From JBBQVS01 sp964250805 (lineage in GTDB: Bacteria > Chloroflexota > Ktedonobacteria > Ktedonobacterales > Ktedonobacteraceae): a stretch of 5,124 bases of DNA. This document shows positions 1-5,124 of this stretch, piece after piece. Numbering within the stretch: position 1 is the first letter of the stretch; each line of letters begins with the position of its first letter. A program made the translations under genes and the position numbers. A model generated the notes under the pieces. The model made no database searches. It was given only the letters and a program-made list of their open reading frames with translations, and was not told the origin of the DNA. The DNA is taken from positions 1 through 5,124 of the forward strand of contig CAXUHG010000218.1 of assembly GCA_964250805.1 (NCBI GenBank), read 5' to 3'.

Positions 1-35
1 TCCTTGCAGGGTGCGATGTCCGCAACTTTTTTCAT
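1..35 (-). CDS. 5' end of an unidentified minus-strand gene (partial)
   Basis: An ATG at 33-35 (minus strand) opens a frame that stays open to the left edge and reads MKKVADIAPCK. It begins 5 nt after the stop codon of the ferritin-like gene at 41-535, the spacing expected for the next gene of an operon. The ribosome-binding site is weak: an AGAAG-like stretch lies about 8 nt upstream, inside the end of the preceding gene. Eleven residues are too few to name a family. An opening of this type is seen in CBS-domain proteins, but that is only a guess. The frame could also be spurious. Confidence 0.35.
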   Translation of the reverse strand, partial: MKKVADIAPCK

Positions 36-40
36 TAAAA

Positions 41-535
41 TTACTTCTTATGAGAAGCCTCTAGGCCGAGTTTGTGCGAAAGCTGTTGCACTTTCTCCGC
101 CATTGCCTCCTCCTGCTTGAGGTTTTGCTCTAGCAGTTGCACACACTGCATCTGACCCATCAACGTTGCCTGCTCAATCAGTCCTTTATAGGAAGCAATC
201 TCATAGTACTCGCTTTTTGCCCCCGCGCCAAGATTGAACAGCGTCAGGACATCAGCCGAAGGCTTCTCTTTCATGAAGCTATCATGCTCCGCCTTCATTC
301 CCGCTACCGCCTGACATGGCGAGGTTTCAGGAGTGACGCCTAGAGCATGAAAGCACTGTTCCAGATTGCTGATTTGTAGCAATGTCTCTTGCTCATGCTG
401 CTCAAATGCCTGCTTGACCTCATCAGAATTGCTCTGCTGCGCCATAAGTGGCAGCATTTTCGATAACTTCTGTTCCGCATCAAAGATATCGCCAAGTTCG
501 TGTATAAAAAGGTCCTTTGGACTATGCATCGCCAT
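41..535 (-). CDS. DUF892 (YciE/YciF-type) ferritin-like protein
   Basis: This complete 164-residue protein matches the usual length of the DUF892 ferritin-like family, known from E. coli YciE/YciF and often linked to stress responses; the biochemical role is not firmly established. It is cytoplasmic, with no signal peptide or membrane segment, and is almost wholly helical as expected for a four-helix bundle. The N-terminal signature runs from D8 to K23 (DLFIHELGDIFDAEQKL). Acidic or histidine positions that could form a di-iron-type site recur on each helix: E13/E21, E45/H47/E48, E109/E112 and E142/E143. The C-terminal 'EYYEIASY' segment (109-116) is typical of the family. The start at 535 is supported by a GGAGGA motif (544-549 on the plus strand) 8 nt upstream. 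A second ATG two codons inside is less well placed. It is followed after 5 nt by another possible minus-strand gene and is divergent from the kinase gene. Metal binding is inferred from the family and has not been shown here. Confidence 0.9.
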   Translation of the reverse strand: MAMHSPKDLFIHELGDIFDAEQKLSKMLPLMAQQSNSDEVKQAFEQHEQETLLQISNLEQCFHALGVTPETSPCQAVAGMKAEHDSFMKEKPSADVLTLFNLGAGAKSEYYEIASYKGLIEQATLMGQMQCVQLLEQNLKQEEAMAEKVQQLSHKLGLEASHKK

Positions 536-543
536 TGTGATAT

Positions 544-549
544 TCCTCC
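544..549 (-). promoter_or_regulatory. Ribosome-binding site of the DUF892 gene
   Basis: On the minus strand this reads GGAGGA, a near-ideal Shine-Dalgarno sequence 8 nt before the ATG at 535. It fixes the start of the ferritin-like protein. Confidence 0.8.
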
Positions 550-571
550 ATATTGTCTATCTATGCTTAGC

Positions 572-587
572 CATGTTTTATTACATG
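572..587. repeat. Small inverted repeat CATGT-N6-ACATG, possible operator
   Basis: Perfect 5-bp arms (572-576 and 583-587) flank TTTATT. It lies about 37-52 nt upstream of the ATG of the DUF892 gene, a position where a repressor or activator could act on its promoter. I could not identify a confident -35/-10 pair on either strand around it. An arm length of 5 in AT-rich DNA can occur by chance. Confidence 0.3.
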
Positions 588-649
588 ATTATTACGTTCA
601 GTTTTTTAAAAAAGTGACATCTCCTTGTATCTTTTCTTCTCTTGCTTTC

Positions 650-679
650 GTGTTACCACTAACACAAGAATTGTGGTAA
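650..679. promoter_or_regulatory. Nested inverted repeats upstream of the first kinase, possible operator
   Basis: Three overlapping dyads occupy 30 nt. TTACCAC (653-659) pairs with GTGGTAA (673-679) across 13 nt. GTGTT (650-654) pairs with AACAC (661-665). CACAA (663-667) pairs with TTGTG (671-675) across GAA. The first two cannot form fully at the same time, since they compete for 653-654. The cluster lies just before the earliest possible kinase start (692) and 94 nt before the preferred one (773). It could be a regulator site or a leader structure in the mRNA. No regulator gene is visible in the window. Confidence 0.35.
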
Positions 680-763
680 GAGGGAACTTTTGTGTCTTCT
701 ATCAGTTTATTGTTTAGGCCGTCAGCAAGGACTAGCTATCTCAATTTTAATGGTTTTCCTCTC

Positions 764-767
764 GGAG
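764..767 (+). promoter_or_regulatory. Ribosome-binding site supporting the kinase start at ATG 773
   Basis: GGAG lies 5 nt before ATG 773. The competing in-frame GTG at 692 is preceded by GAGGG (680-684) with a 7-nt gap, so both are possible. ATG plus GGAG is the stronger combination. The 27 residues added by the GTG start show no recognisable domain. Confidence 0.55.
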
Positions 768-772
768 ACAAT

Positions 773-2671
773 ATGAATGTAAAGCGTGACGAAAATAAAG
801 ATATGCTCTCGACGGGTACTTCCTATAAACAAAGTCAGAGTGCAAATAAAAACGGTACTTATAAAAGAAAGAAAATACACAGAGAGGATGAAGAAACACA
901 ACTGCGCGAGAGCGAAGAGCGTTTTCGTCTCATGTTTGAGCAAGCAAGTGTTGGTATGGCTTTTGCCTCAATAGAGGGACAACTGCTACAGGTCAATTCC
1001 CGCTACTGCGATATTGTCGGTCATACGCGAGAAGAGTTGCTCGGTCGCTCATTGATGGATGTCACGCATCCTGATGATGTCGAAAAGAACAGAGTGGTGT
1101 TGCAAAACTTATTGGACAGCAAAACACAGACAAGTCCACTTGAGAAACGCTATGTGCGTGAGAATGGCTCTTTTACCTGGGCCGATGTTTCTATCTCGCT
1201 TATCTGCAATATTCAGGGAGTACCTCTTTATTATATGGCAGTGGTTATAGATATCACTGAGCGTAAAAGACTCGAAGTGGAACGTGATAGTAATGTGACC
1301 GCACGTCGCCGTTTGGAGCGTCGTACTCAGACCTCGCTTGAAGGTTTGCTTGCTATTGCTCAAGTTCTGGTGCAAATCCCAGGTCGTAGTGACAATGCCG
1401 ACGAGATGTATGCCGCGGGGCGACGACTTGCTGAACTCACGCGCGATATCCTCGATTGCCAGCGCGTGGGCTTGTTTGTGATTGAGCCAGAGACTGACAG
1501 GGTGCAACCGCTCAATGTTATTGGCTTGTCTCCACAGCAGGAAGAGGTGTGGTGGCAAGAGCAACAACAGAACCCGATGCAGCCATCAATGCCCAGAATA
1601 CTGGCACGTTTACAACAGGAGGACGTGCTGGTACTGGATATGACGGTGCCTCCGTTCAGTTTGATGCCCAATCCCTACGATAGCAAAACGATCTTGATGG
1701 CTCCTATGCGTATCGCGGATCGTATCATCGGCATCATTACGCTGGACTATGGTTCCGTCGAGCATAGCTATACACAGAGCGAAATTGCTCTTGCCACTGC
1801 TATTGGTACGCTCTCCGCTCTGGTCGTCGAGCGGCAGCGTCTTCTCACGGAACAGGCAGAGGCACGTGGGCGTGAGGTCGCCCTACAAGAGGCAAACCGC
1901 CGAATGGAGGAGTTTCTCGGCATTGCCAGCCATGAGTTGAGAACGCCGTTGACGACGATTAAAGCAAATATACAACTCACGAAGCGGCGTCTTCATACAA
2001 TGGCGTCCGAGGCTCTTCCCGCGTCCACCATGAGCAAGGTTGAGTCGATGCAAGATATGCTCTCTCGTGCCGAACGTCAAGTTGGTGTCCTCAATCGGCT
2101 GGTCGGTGACCTCATTGACATTTCCCGCATTCAAACAGGCAAGTTGGATCTACATCTGCGGAAAGAGCCGAGCGATCTTGCTGCGATTGTCACTGAGACG
2201 GTACAAGAGCAGAGGAAAACTACGCCTAACCGCACCATTACTTTATCTCTAGCATACGACGAAAACGGTCTCCTGGTAGTTGCCGATTCTGATCGTCTCG
2301 CGCAAGTGCTGACAAACTACATGACCAATGCATTGAAATATTCCGCTTCAGATAAACCCGTGACGGTGCTGGTGACGAAAGAAAAAGATTCAGTAGGAGA
2401 CGATATTGCGCGGGTTGCTGTCTCCGATGAAGGCCCCGGACTCTCCTCTGTGGAGCAAGAGCGCATCTGGGAGTGCTTCTATCAATCGGAAGATGTGAAG
2501 GTGGTGAGCGGCTCCGGTGTTGGTCTGGGCCTTGGTCTCTACATCAGTCAGACCATCATTGAACGGCATCATGGGCATGTGGGAGTCGAGAGTATTCCTG
2601 GCGTTGGTTCGACGTTCTGGTTTACACTTCCTCTTGTACAAATGCATTCTGTTGCTGTAAAAGAGGAGTAA
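773..2671 (+). CDS. PAS-GAF sensor histidine kinase (soluble)
   Basis: A 632-residue hybrid-free sensor kinase (659 if started at GTG 692). Residue numbers here count from ATG 773. A Lys/Asn/Ser-rich, probably disordered N-terminus (1-45) is followed by a PAS domain with its PAC tail (about 46-165, ending in the typical 'DITERK'). Next come a short helical linker, a GAF domain (about 188-355), a HisKA dimerisation helix pair with phospho-acceptor H387 in 'IASHELRTPL', and a HATPase_c domain (about 503-623). The ATPase boxes are complete: N box with N515 and N519, G1 box D552-x-G-x-G556, F box around F569, and a glycine-rich G2 box at about 582-589. By family knowledge it should autophosphorylate on H387 and pass phosphate to a response regulator. 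There are no membrane segments, so the signal is presumably cytoplasmic; the ligands of the PAS and GAF domains cannot be read from sequence. The gene ends 7 nt before the hydrolase gene, so the two probably form an operon. No receiver domain or response regulator is nearby. Confidence 0.93.
   Translation: MNVKRDENKDMLSTGTSYKQSQSANKNGTYKRKKIHREDEETQLRESEERFRLMFEQASVGMAFASIEGQLLQVNSRYCDIVGHTREELLGRSLMDVTHPDDVEKNRVVLQNLLDSKTQTSPLEKRYVRENGSFTWADVSISLICNIQGVPLYYMAVVIDITERKRLEVERDSNVTARRRLERRTQTSLEGLLAIAQVLVQIPGRSDNADEMYAAGRRLAELTRDILDCQRVGLFVIEPETDRVQPLNVIGLSPQQEEVWWQEQQQNPMQPSMPRILARLQQEDVLVLDMTVPPFSLMPNPYDSKTILMAPMRIADRIIGIITLDYGSVEHSYTQSEIALATAIGTLSALVVERQRLLTEQAEARGREVALQEANRRMEEFLGIASHELRTPLTTIKANIQLTKRRLHTMASEALPASTMSKVESMQDMLSRAERQVGVLNRLVGDLIDISRIQTGKLDLHLRKEPSDLAAIVTETVQEQRKTTPNRTITLSLAYDENGLLVVADSDRLAQVLTNYMTNALKYSASDKPVTVLVTKEKDSVGDDIARVAVSDEGPGLSSVEQERIWECFYQSEDVKVVSGSGVGLGLGLYISQTIIERHHGHVGVESIPGVGSTFWFTLPLVQMHSVAVKEE
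2665..2668 (+). promoter_or_regulatory. Ribosome-binding site of the hydrolase, inside the kinase gene end
   Basis: GGAG (within AGAGGAG) lies 10 nt before ATG 2679 and directly abuts the kinase stop TAA (2669-2671). This layout favours translational coupling of kinase and hydrolase. Confidence 0.7.
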
Positions 2672-2678
2672 GCATTCG

Positions 2679-3674
2679 ATGAAATATTCCTTGCGTCGCT
2701 TCGCAACTCTTGCCGCGCTTTCGACGACAGCGTTGGGAGCAGGTATCGCGGTCAAAAGTGTATTGCCGCGTCGTTTGGCAACATGGTATACACTAGAGGA
2801 ACAGCCCTTTCAGAAGAGTCAATTCTCATTGCCTTCTATAGACATCACGATTTTGCGCTGTGCAAGCGTGGTCGTACCCGAATGGATCGCTGTACGTGGC
2901 GCATTCTCACTCGCTCCGCGTCGTATTGCCCATAGTGCCGTCCTGATACGTCATCCCAAAGCGACCTTTCTCTACGATACAGGTATCGCTAGCACGATTG
3001 ACCACTATTTTTCCAACCAGTCCTTCCGCTTCAAACAAACGCTAGGCAAGTTCACTATGGAACAGCCACTTGCCAGCCACTTGCAGCACCTTGCTCTGGA
3101 GCCGCGCGACCTAGATTTCGTGTTGCTCTCACACCTGCACTGGGATCACGTAAGCGGTGTGCCCGATCTTCCCAATGTCCCACTACGCATTAACCGTGTC
3201 GAGTACGAAGCTGCACGCTATGGCCTGCTCGACCTGCATTCCGGCCTTACTCGCTCACTGCTTGGCACCAACCCCATCGAGTTATTCGACTGTAACGGCT
3301 CCGCATGTGACGGGTTTCATAGTAGTTATGATCTCTTCGGTGACGGTTCCATTTTGCTAATTCCACTGTCGGGGCATACGGCGGGCAATACTGGTATGTT
3401 GATACAACGTGCCAACGGTGGACCACTTTTTCTATTAGGTGATGCCGTTTGGGTTGCTGAGAACTTCCAACGTCCTGCAACAATGCATCCAATTATCTGG
3501 AATAGCGTCACCAGTGACGATGCTACCGCGTGTCAAACACTCATCGACTTGCATTCTTTCGCGCACCGTCACCCCGAAATTCCGCTCGTTGCCATGCACG
3601 ATGCGTCGGCGCAAGAGGCGTTTATGCAGCGAGGGTTGGTAGGGACCGATGTATCACGTCCTTTGGGCAATTAA
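2679..3674 (+). CDS. Metallo-beta-lactamase-fold hydrolase, AHL-lactonase-like
   Basis: This 331-residue protein has the complete metal-binding set of the metallo-beta-lactamase superfamily: H152, H154, D156 and H157 in 'SHLHWDH', then H233 ('SGHTAGN'), D255 ('GDAVW') and H307 ('AMHDA'). The order, the 22-residue step from H233 to D255, and the 'DAVWVAENF' segment resemble the N-acyl-homoserine lactonase AiiA ('DASYTKENF'), so a lactone-opening role is plausible. However, the AiiA active-site Tyr194 position is a Trp here (W258). The N-terminus has K2, R6 and R7 followed by a hydrophobic stretch (about 8-25) without a clear cleavage site, suggesting a signal anchor or a non-canonical Tat/Sec signal and a location at or outside the membrane. 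It begins 7 nt after the upstream kinase, almost certainly in the same transcript. The last residues (about 318-328, containing VGTDVSRP) are encoded by the left arm of a long inverted repeat, and the stop lies in its loop, so the native C-terminus may have been replaced. Other possibilities are a general lactonase, esterase or other MBL hydrolase; the substrate is unknown. Confidence 0.88.
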   Translation: MKYSLRRFATLAALSTTALGAGIAVKSVLPRRLATWYTLEEQPFQKSQFSLPSIDITILRCASVVVPEWIAVRGAFSLAPRRIAHSAVLIRHPKATFLYDTGIASTIDHYFSNQSFRFKQTLGKFTMEQPLASHLQHLALEPRDLDFVLLSHLHWDHVSGVPDLPNVPLRINRVEYEAARYGLLDLHSGLTRSLLGTNPIELFDCNGSACDGFHSSYDLFGDGSILLIPLSGHTAGNTGMLIQRANGGPLFLLGDAVWVAENFQRPATMHPIIWNSVTSDDATACQTLIDLHSFAHRHPEIPLVAMHDASAQEAFMQRGLVGTDVSRPLGN

Positions 3675-3715
3675 CCGCCAACGAGGACGTGATACATCGG
3701 TCCCTACCGACCCTC
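3631..3715. repeat. 32-bp-arm inverted repeat (REP/MITE-like hairpin) over the hydrolase stop codon
   Basis: The left arm (3631-3662) and right arm (3684-3715) are reverse complements over all 32 positions except T3637/G3709, which is a G-U wobble in RNA. The loop is 21 nt (3663-3683) and contains the hydrolase TAA (3672-3674). Two further pairs (3628-3629 with 3717-3718) extend the stem beyond a single mismatch. Read inward from either side, each arm encodes VGTDVSRP, showing that these are two inverted copies of one unit. No U-run follows (CTCTTGTCCCC), so it is not a classical intrinsic terminator, but in RNA it would fold very stably and could block 3' exonucleases or cut down read-through to the second kinase. 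Membership of a genome-wide repeat family is inferred; only this pair is visible. Confidence 0.9.
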
Positions 3716-3777
3716 TCTTGTCCCCAGGAAGCCTGTGTGCTACACTTGCGAGTGAAGGCAGACTCTTATTTAATGGT

Positions 3778-3781
3778 AGGA
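3778..3781 (+). promoter_or_regulatory. Ribosome-binding site fixing the second kinase start
   Basis: AGGA (in TAGGAAA) lies 5 nt before ATG 3787. The only longer alternative of note, ATG 3649, lies inside the inverted repeat's left arm, overlaps the hydrolase gene and adds 46 residues of repeat-encoded, non-domain sequence, so it is rejected. Confidence 0.75.
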
Positions 3782-3786
3782 AACAT

Positions 3787-5016
3787 ATGAAAATAGCCCA
3801 GACAACAAATACATCAGAGCAGCGTCTTGTCCGCGTGCGCTTATATAAGGATGCAGCATTGCGTAAGCAGTATGCCGCCACTATTCCGCGTTGGCGTCGT
3901 GCGCCAATTGGCTACTTCATGAGTATTTTGTTTGTTGGAGCGGCTTTGCTCGGTACATTTCTCTTCCACTATATACCAGGCGTGGTGGTGTTCTCCGACG
4001 CTTTCTTTATCCTATCTGTCCTGCTGACTGCTCTTATCTGGGGCGTTGGCTCCGCTATTTTTTCGCTGGTACTTAGTACTGTCCTCATAGATTATTTTTT
4101 TGTCGCCCCCGTAGGACAAGTCAACATTTACAACTGGAATGGCATCTCACAGATTTTGCCATTTGTCATCGCGGGCCTCGTCATCGCGTTCATTACAGGA
4201 CAACGCGAGCGTGCGCGACTCCAATCACTTGCTGCAGAACAAGAGCTACAGGCGTATGCGGATGAGTTAGAGACGTCGAACGAGAAGTTGAAAGAAGCCA
4301 ATCACCAGCTAAAAGATACCGACGAACTCAAAGACCGCTTCCTCTCGATTGCCTCGCACGAACTCAAGACGCCGATCACAAGCATTCGCGGACAGGCGCA
4401 ACTTGCGCTTCGTCGCCTCGCGAAGCAGAAAAATGTCACTCCAGAAATTGAGGGTATGAGTACCACGCTCGGAAAGATCAACGAGCAGACCACGCGCCTC
4501 ACCTCGCTCATCGACGAACTGCTCGATGTCAGTAGCATCCGTGCAGGCAAGGTAGAACTACACAAACGCGACTGCGAACTGGTCTCCCTGTGTCGTGACG
4601 TGATAGAGGATCAGCAACTCCTTTCGGGACGAAGCATTTCGCTCGATGCGGAATCACCAGTAATTCATCTTCTCGCCGACAACGAACGCCTGACACAGGT
4701 AGTTGTGAACCTCATTACCAACGCCATCAAATACTCATCTGATAATAAGCCAATTGAGGTACGTGTACGGCAGGAAGAAACGAACGTGTGTCTCGAAGTA
4801 CAAGATTTTGGCAAGGGCATCAGTGAGCAGCAACTCCCCCACATCTTCGACACCTTCTATCGCACTCCCGATGCACAAGCATCCTCAAAATTTGGCCTCG
4901 GCTTGGGTCTTGCCATCTGTAAAGATATCGTCGAACGGCACGGAGGTCGCATCTGGTGCGAATCGAAGATTGGCAAGGGTAGCACGTTTCTTGTGGAGTT
5001 GCCGCTAGGGGAGTAG
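3787..5016 (+). CDS. Membrane-bound DUF4118 (KdpD-like) sensor histidine kinase
   Basis: This 409-residue sensor kinase begins with a basic cytoplasmic segment (1-40). Four closely packed membrane helices follow (about 42-60, 70-86, 88-107 and 121-138), with the 'DYFFVAPVG' stretch (102-110) typical of DUF4118, the transmembrane module of KdpD. A charged coiled-coil linker (about 139-182) leads to a HisKA domain with phospho-acceptor H191 in 'IASHELKTPI'. The HATPase_c domain (about 290-409) has an N box with N308 and N312, G1 D340-x-G-x-G344, F box F354/F357, and a glycine-rich G2 box at 370-375. It lacks the N-terminal KdpD and USP domains of true KdpD, so it should not be named kdpD, and a role in potassium sensing is not implied. 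It follows the hydrolase gene by 112 nt that include the hairpin, so it may be transcribed separately. No response regulator is adjacent on either side. Its HisKA segment resembles that of the first kinase ('FLxIASHELxTPxTxI'), consistent with distant paralogy. Confidence 0.92.
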   Translation: MKIAQTTNTSEQRLVRVRLYKDAALRKQYAATIPRWRRAPIGYFMSILFVGAALLGTFLFHYIPGVVVFSDAFFILSVLLTALIWGVGSAIFSLVLSTVLIDYFFVAPVGQVNIYNWNGISQILPFVIAGLVIAFITGQRERARLQSLAAEQELQAYADELETSNEKLKEANHQLKDTDELKDRFLSIASHELKTPITSIRGQAQLALRRLAKQKNVTPEIEGMSTTLGKINEQTTRLTSLIDELLDVSSIRAGKVELHKRDCELVSLCRDVIEDQQLLSGRSISLDAESPVIHLLADNERLTQVVVNLITNAIKYSSDNKPIEVRVRQEETNVCLEVQDFGKGISEQQLPHIFDTFYRTPDAQASSKFGLGLGLAICKDIVERHGGRIWCESKIGKGSTFLVELPLGE

Positions 5017-5037
5017 GGGAAAGGATAAAAATATTGG

Positions 5038-5124
5038 CTACAGAAGGTGACGCCACCACTTGCCGCGCTCACTTGTTTTGATGCGGTGGCAGTTGACGCA
5101 ACGCACTTCGCACTTTGCTATCTC
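5038..5124 (-). CDS. C-terminal fragment of an HNH-endonuclease-like protein (runs off right edge)
   Basis: On the minus strand an open frame enters from the right edge and ends at TAG (5038-5040), giving 28 residues. It begins EIAKCEVRCVNCH and ends in KWWRHLL. The spacing of C5, C9, C12 and H13 and the flanking residues match the C-terminal part of small HNH-type endonuclease domain proteins, which typically end 'EIAKCEVRCANCHRRKT...W'. The cysteines would bind structural zinc and the histidine would belong to the nuclease motif; the upstream HH/N part lies outside the window. It is convergent with the second kinase, with only 21 nt between stops (5017-5037) and no hairpin terminator there. 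The family call rests on a short but distinctive motif. Confidence 0.72.
   Translation of the reverse strand, partial: EIAKCEVRCVNCHRIKTSERGKWWRHLL

Larger units (their letters stand above)
536..772. promoter_or_regulatory. Divergent intergenic region between the DUF892 gene and the first kinase
   Basis: This region must hold the promoters of both the leftward ferritin-like gene and the rightward kinase-hydrolase unit. It is more AT-rich than the flanking genes and holds a pyrimidine-rich run at about 621-648. Palindromes lie at 572-587, 598-617 (centred on T6A6) and 650-679. No standard sigma-70 hexamer pair stands out on either strand, so promoter positions are not called. If the kinase starts at GTG 692 the region shrinks to 536-691. 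Confidence 0.6.

Noticed and set aside
44..57. CTTCT-TATG-AGAAG hairpin at the end of the DUF892 gene as a terminator
   Set aside because: The stem is only 5 weak pairs, it lies inside the coding end, and a further gene start follows 9 nt downstream of it on the same strand; it is likely chance.
1109..1671. Long antisense open frames (152 and 103 residues) within the first kinase gene
   Set aside because: They lie opposite a well-supported kinase reading frame with intact domains, have no recognisable motif and are rich in Ser/Cys/His as expected for antisense shadows.
2390..2755. Antisense frame of 121 residues across the kinase-hydrolase junction
   Set aside because: It overlaps the essential G1/G2 boxes of the kinase and the hydrolase start, and has no domain signature; it is best explained as a shadow.
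3631..3720. Classical rho-independent terminator
   Set aside because: The stem is strong but much longer than usual and is followed by CTCTTGTCCCC rather than a U-run; it is recorded as a repeat instead.
3735..3745. GTGT-GCT-ACAC mini-palindrome
   Set aside because: Four-base arms are expected by chance in a window of this size.
3746..3774. Promoter-like TTGCGA-N17-TTTAAT before the second kinase
   Set aside because: Hexamer fit and spacing are fair, but transcription would begin near 3781, cutting into the ribosome-binding site at 3778-3781; it would need near-leaderless translation, so it is not called.
3649..3786. Extended N-terminus for the second kinase from ATG 3649
   Set aside because: The extra 46 codons start inside the inverted repeat arm and overlap the hydrolase gene in another frame; ATG 3787 has a good ribosome-binding site.
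1..5124. CRISPR array, tRNA or rRNA gene, insertion sequence transposase
   Set aside because: No regularly spaced direct repeats, no tRNA-like cloverleaf or rRNA segment and no transposase motif were seen on either strand by reading.

Overview
The window looks like a chromosomal stretch from a bacterium of moderate base composition (roughly 50% GC by eye). The mix of a PAS-GAF histidine kinase, a DUF4118 histidine kinase, a DUF892 ferritin-like protein and a palindromic interspersed-type repeat suggests a Ktedonobacteria-like member of the Chloroflexota. That placement is inference from gene style; there is no rRNA or other marker to confirm it.

Layout, left to right. On the minus strand, 1-35 holds the first 11 codons of a gene that runs off the left edge. 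It lies 5 nt downstream of a complete DUF892/YciE-YciF-type ferritin-like gene (41-535). A divergent intergenic region (536-772 with the start chosen here) carries several small palindromes and separates that unit from a plus-strand run. The run consists of a soluble PAS-GAF-HisKA-HATPase histidine kinase (773-2671, possibly from GTG 692), then after 7 nt a metallo-beta-lactamase-fold hydrolase resembling AHL lactonases (2679-3674). After a 112-nt gap comes a membrane-bound DUF4118 histidine kinase (3787-5016). At the right edge a minus-strand fragment (5038-5124) is the C-terminus of an HNH-endonuclease-like protein, convergent with the last kinase.

The most unusual structure is a near-perfect 32-bp-arm inverted repeat at 3631-3715. 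It overlaps the 3' end of the hydrolase gene, encodes its last residues, and holds its stop codon in the loop. It looks like a pair of inverted copies of an interspersed (REP/MITE-like) element that replaced or extended the end of the gene.

Functionally, the first kinase and the hydrolase are very likely co-transcribed and translationally coupled, because the hydrolase ribosome-binding site lies inside the end of the kinase gene. The second kinase may share the transcript or be separated from it by the hairpin. No response regulator is present in the window, so both kinases are orphans as far as can be seen. I see no convincing evidence of a wholly new system; the hydrolase between two sensors and the repeat-written C-terminus are the parts worth following up.
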